Of a DNA stretch of 14,782 nucleotides, positions 13,894-14,782 are shown piece by piece (the first letter of the stretch is position 1; every line of letters begins with the position of its first letter). The DNA comes from Spirochaetales bacterium (GTDB lineage Bacteria; Spirochaetota; Spirochaetia; DTKZ01): assembly GCA_031274005.1 (NCBI GenBank), contig JAISQU010000097.1, positions 1 to 14,782 on the forward strand, given 5' to 3'. A model generated the notes under the pieces. The model did no database searches, was not told the DNA's origin, and worked only from the letters and a program-made list of their open reading frames with translations. Position numbers and translations under genes: made by a program.

Positions 13894-14036
13894 CTTAATA
13901 ATTCGGAATTTGGGCGCATTTGCGGCGTAAAACGCCGCAAACCGGGCTTTTCGCTCCAATCTTTTGGCAGACCAAAAGGATTTCCGCTTCAATCCCTTGC
14001 GCGCCCGGGGGGGAGGCAAGATATTAAACAGGCTCT
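13875..14036. repeat. About 162-bp element with 18-bp terminal inverted repeats
   Basis: AGAGCCTGTTCAAAATCT at 13875-13892 matches the reverse complement of 14019-14036 at 16 of 18 positions. Between the arms lies copy 2 of the second dispersed repeat family (13919-14010: hairpin TTTGCGGCGT-AAA-ACGCCGCAAA, then AACCGGGCTTTTCG, then CTTCAATCCCTTGCG) and a CTTTTGG/CCAAAAG hairpin. There is no coding potential. The size and ends suggest a MITE-like element. Confidence 0.6.
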
Positions 14037-14205
14037 GAACCGGTTCCAAAATGAAAACAGTAATCATTCGCGCGCATTTTTGCTCGGCCCATAGCATTTG
14101 TATACAGCACCTCCGGCGCTTTGTTCCGATAGGTATGATTGTATGTGTGCTATCGCACACACGGAATACGCCGGGGTTTTTTAGGGCCTCGTTCTGGCGC
14201 AACCA

Positions 14206-14238
14206 CGGGATAGAAAAATGCTGCATTTTTCTATCCCG
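14206..14238. repeat. Perfect 16-bp inverted repeat with single-base centre
   Basis: CGGGATAGAAAAATGC at 14206-14221 is exactly complementary to 14223-14238. It is part of a hairpin-dense gene-free stretch (14037-14312) that also holds TGTGTGC/GCACACA near 14145-14162. No function is evident. Confidence 0.6.
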
Positions 14239-14312
14239 CCTTGACTGACGCCTTGTTATCATAAACACGCTCACGCGTGCGTTTGCCTGGGCGCGCTTCG
14301 CGTGGGGCACAA

Positions 14313-14448
14313 TCACGGAAATGTGCGGAAAGGGCATAACCACCGCGGCAATCGCTTCGCAATTGCATTATATTCAGGAGCGTGAGTGGACAAGCCTGAA
14401 GTGTTCTGGTGACTTTTCCCGCACATTTCCGGTCGGGACAGTTTCTCC
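14313..14448 (+). repeat. Dispersed ~118-bp repeat, copy 1 plus flanking hairpin start
   Basis: The unit starts TCACGGAAATGTGCGGAAAG. Its end TTTCCCGCACATTTCCGG is nearly the inverted complement of that start, giving terminal inverted repeats. Inside it carries GCAATTGCATTATATTCAGG and, further on, CCTGAAGTGTTCTGGTGAC. After the core comes GGTCGGGAC and a hairpin CTCCGCGC-TTC-GCGCGGAG. It is in tandem with copy 2 at a 155-bp period. Confidence 0.75.
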
Positions 14449-14467
14449 GCGCTTCGCGCGGAGGCTC

Positions 14468-14603
14468 TCACGGAAATGAGCGGAAGCGGCATACCCACCG
14501 CGGCAATTGCTGCGCAATTGCATTATATTCAGGAGCGTGAGTGGACACGCCTGAAGTGTTCTGGTGACATCTACCGCAATTTCCGGTCGGGACTATTTCT
14601 CCC
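14468..14603 (+). repeat. Dispersed ~118-bp repeat, copy 2
   Basis: It matches copy 1 over the full 136 bp with scattered substitutions, and in its outer thirds matches the inverted copy at 1434-1550. The core again leads into GGTCGGGAC and a hairpin (14589-14631). Confidence 0.75.
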
Positions 14604-14631
14604 AAACCTTCGGTTTGGGAGAAATAGTCCC
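14589..14631. repeat. Perfect 20-bp hairpin with TTC loop
   Basis: GGGACTATTTCTCCCAAACC at 14589-14608 is exactly complementary to 14612-14631. It abuts the -35 box of the plus-strand promoter and lacks a following U-tract. It is the counterpart of the hairpins at 1397-1434 and near 14445-14463. Confidence 0.7.
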
Positions 14632-14659
14632 TTGACAAAATTCCCGCTTCATGTAAAAT
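14632..14659 (+). promoter_or_regulatory. Plus-strand promoter
   Basis: TTGACA (14632-14637), 16-bp spacer, TAAAAT (14654-14659). It is the only convincing plus-strand promoter in the window and points at the partial gene at the right edge. Confidence 0.65.
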
Positions 14660-14694
14660 AACACCATATTTTATTTTTCAACAGGAAAAATTTT

Positions 14695-14782
14695 TTGAGC
14701 GCTTATACCAAAATTGATAATTTTTCTATGATCCGCCAGGCAGAGGCGGACGCGCGTAAGTCCTTATGCCATAAGCATTTAT
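14695..14782 (+). CDS. Partial gene start at right edge, unrecognised
   Basis: An open frame beginning with TTG at 14695 (AGGA 8 nt upstream) runs off the window after 29 codons, reading MSAYTKIDNFSMIRQAEADA and onward if TTG initiates. An in-frame ATG at 14728 is the alternative start but has no ribosome-binding site. Promoter, leader and binding site are correctly ordered, which makes a real gene likely. The fragment is too short to name. Confidence 0.5.
   Translation, partial: MSAYTKIDNFSMIRQAEADARKSLCHKHL

Noticed and set aside
13855..14343. Minus-strand open frame of 162 codons
   Set aside because: It spans repeat ends and several perfect hairpins, has no ribosome-binding site, and its peptide looks like translated repeat.
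14313..14603. CRISPR array
   Set aside because: Only two tandem units of 155 bp with similar sequence throughout, no short repeat/variable spacer pattern, and no cas gene.

Overview
This window looks like accessory DNA of moderate to high GC from a bacterium that is probably Gram-negative and host- or gut-associated. A spirochaete such as Treponema is my tentative guess, from the abundance of hairpin repeats and the gene style; nothing in the sequence proves it. All ten complete genes are on the minus strand. One partial gene enters at the right edge on the plus strand. I see no rRNA, tRNA, CRISPR array or transposase gene.

Layout, left to right. (1) 1-246 is a gene-free block bounded by inverted repeats and containing two strong hairpins. 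(2) 316-1335 is a regulator that fuses an XRE-type helix-turn-helix to a GntR/FCD repressor. (3) 1397-1582 is intergenic, with a 118-bp dispersed repeat framed by hairpins. (4) 1595-3864 is a metal-efflux operon: an ArsR/SmtB-type repressor followed by a P1B-2 (Zn/Cd/Pb) ATPase. It has a textbook promoter and a perfect 30-bp operator palindrome. (5) 4056-5195 is a mandelate-racemase-subgroup enolase-superfamily enzyme resembling D-galactarolactone cycloisomerase. Its promoter implies a leaderless mRNA. (6) 5247-5496 is repeats and hairpins. (7) 5511-7643 is a lower-GC monocistronic gene for a 710-residue protein I do not recognise. Its C-terminus carries an HNH-like Cys/His cluster, and it has its own strong promoter and 5' leader. 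(8) 7992-12579 is a four-gene transporter operon, transcribed right to left: lipoprotein binding protein, TIM-barrel isomerase/epimerase-like enzyme, fused double permease, ATPase. (9) 12792-13787 is an orphan DppB-type peptide permease between direct repeats. (10) 13844-14631 is about 0.8 kb of repeats and hairpins without a credible gene. (11) 14632-14782 is a promoter and the start of a plus-strand gene.

How it may work together: the GntR/FCD regulator, the sugar-acid enzyme and the transporter with its TIM-barrel enzyme fit a sugar-acid or sugar-phosphate uptake and catabolism theme. This is inference; no shared operator was found. The metal operon is a self-contained regulated unit. A near-perfect 27-bp inverted repeat at 247-273 and 5247-5273 brackets the regulator, metal operon and cycloisomerase-like gene, suggesting a module assembled between repeats. 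The most novel items are the unrecognised 710-residue protein, the XRE-GntR-FCD fusion, and a repeat family whose flanking hairpin keeps its shape while changing sequence.
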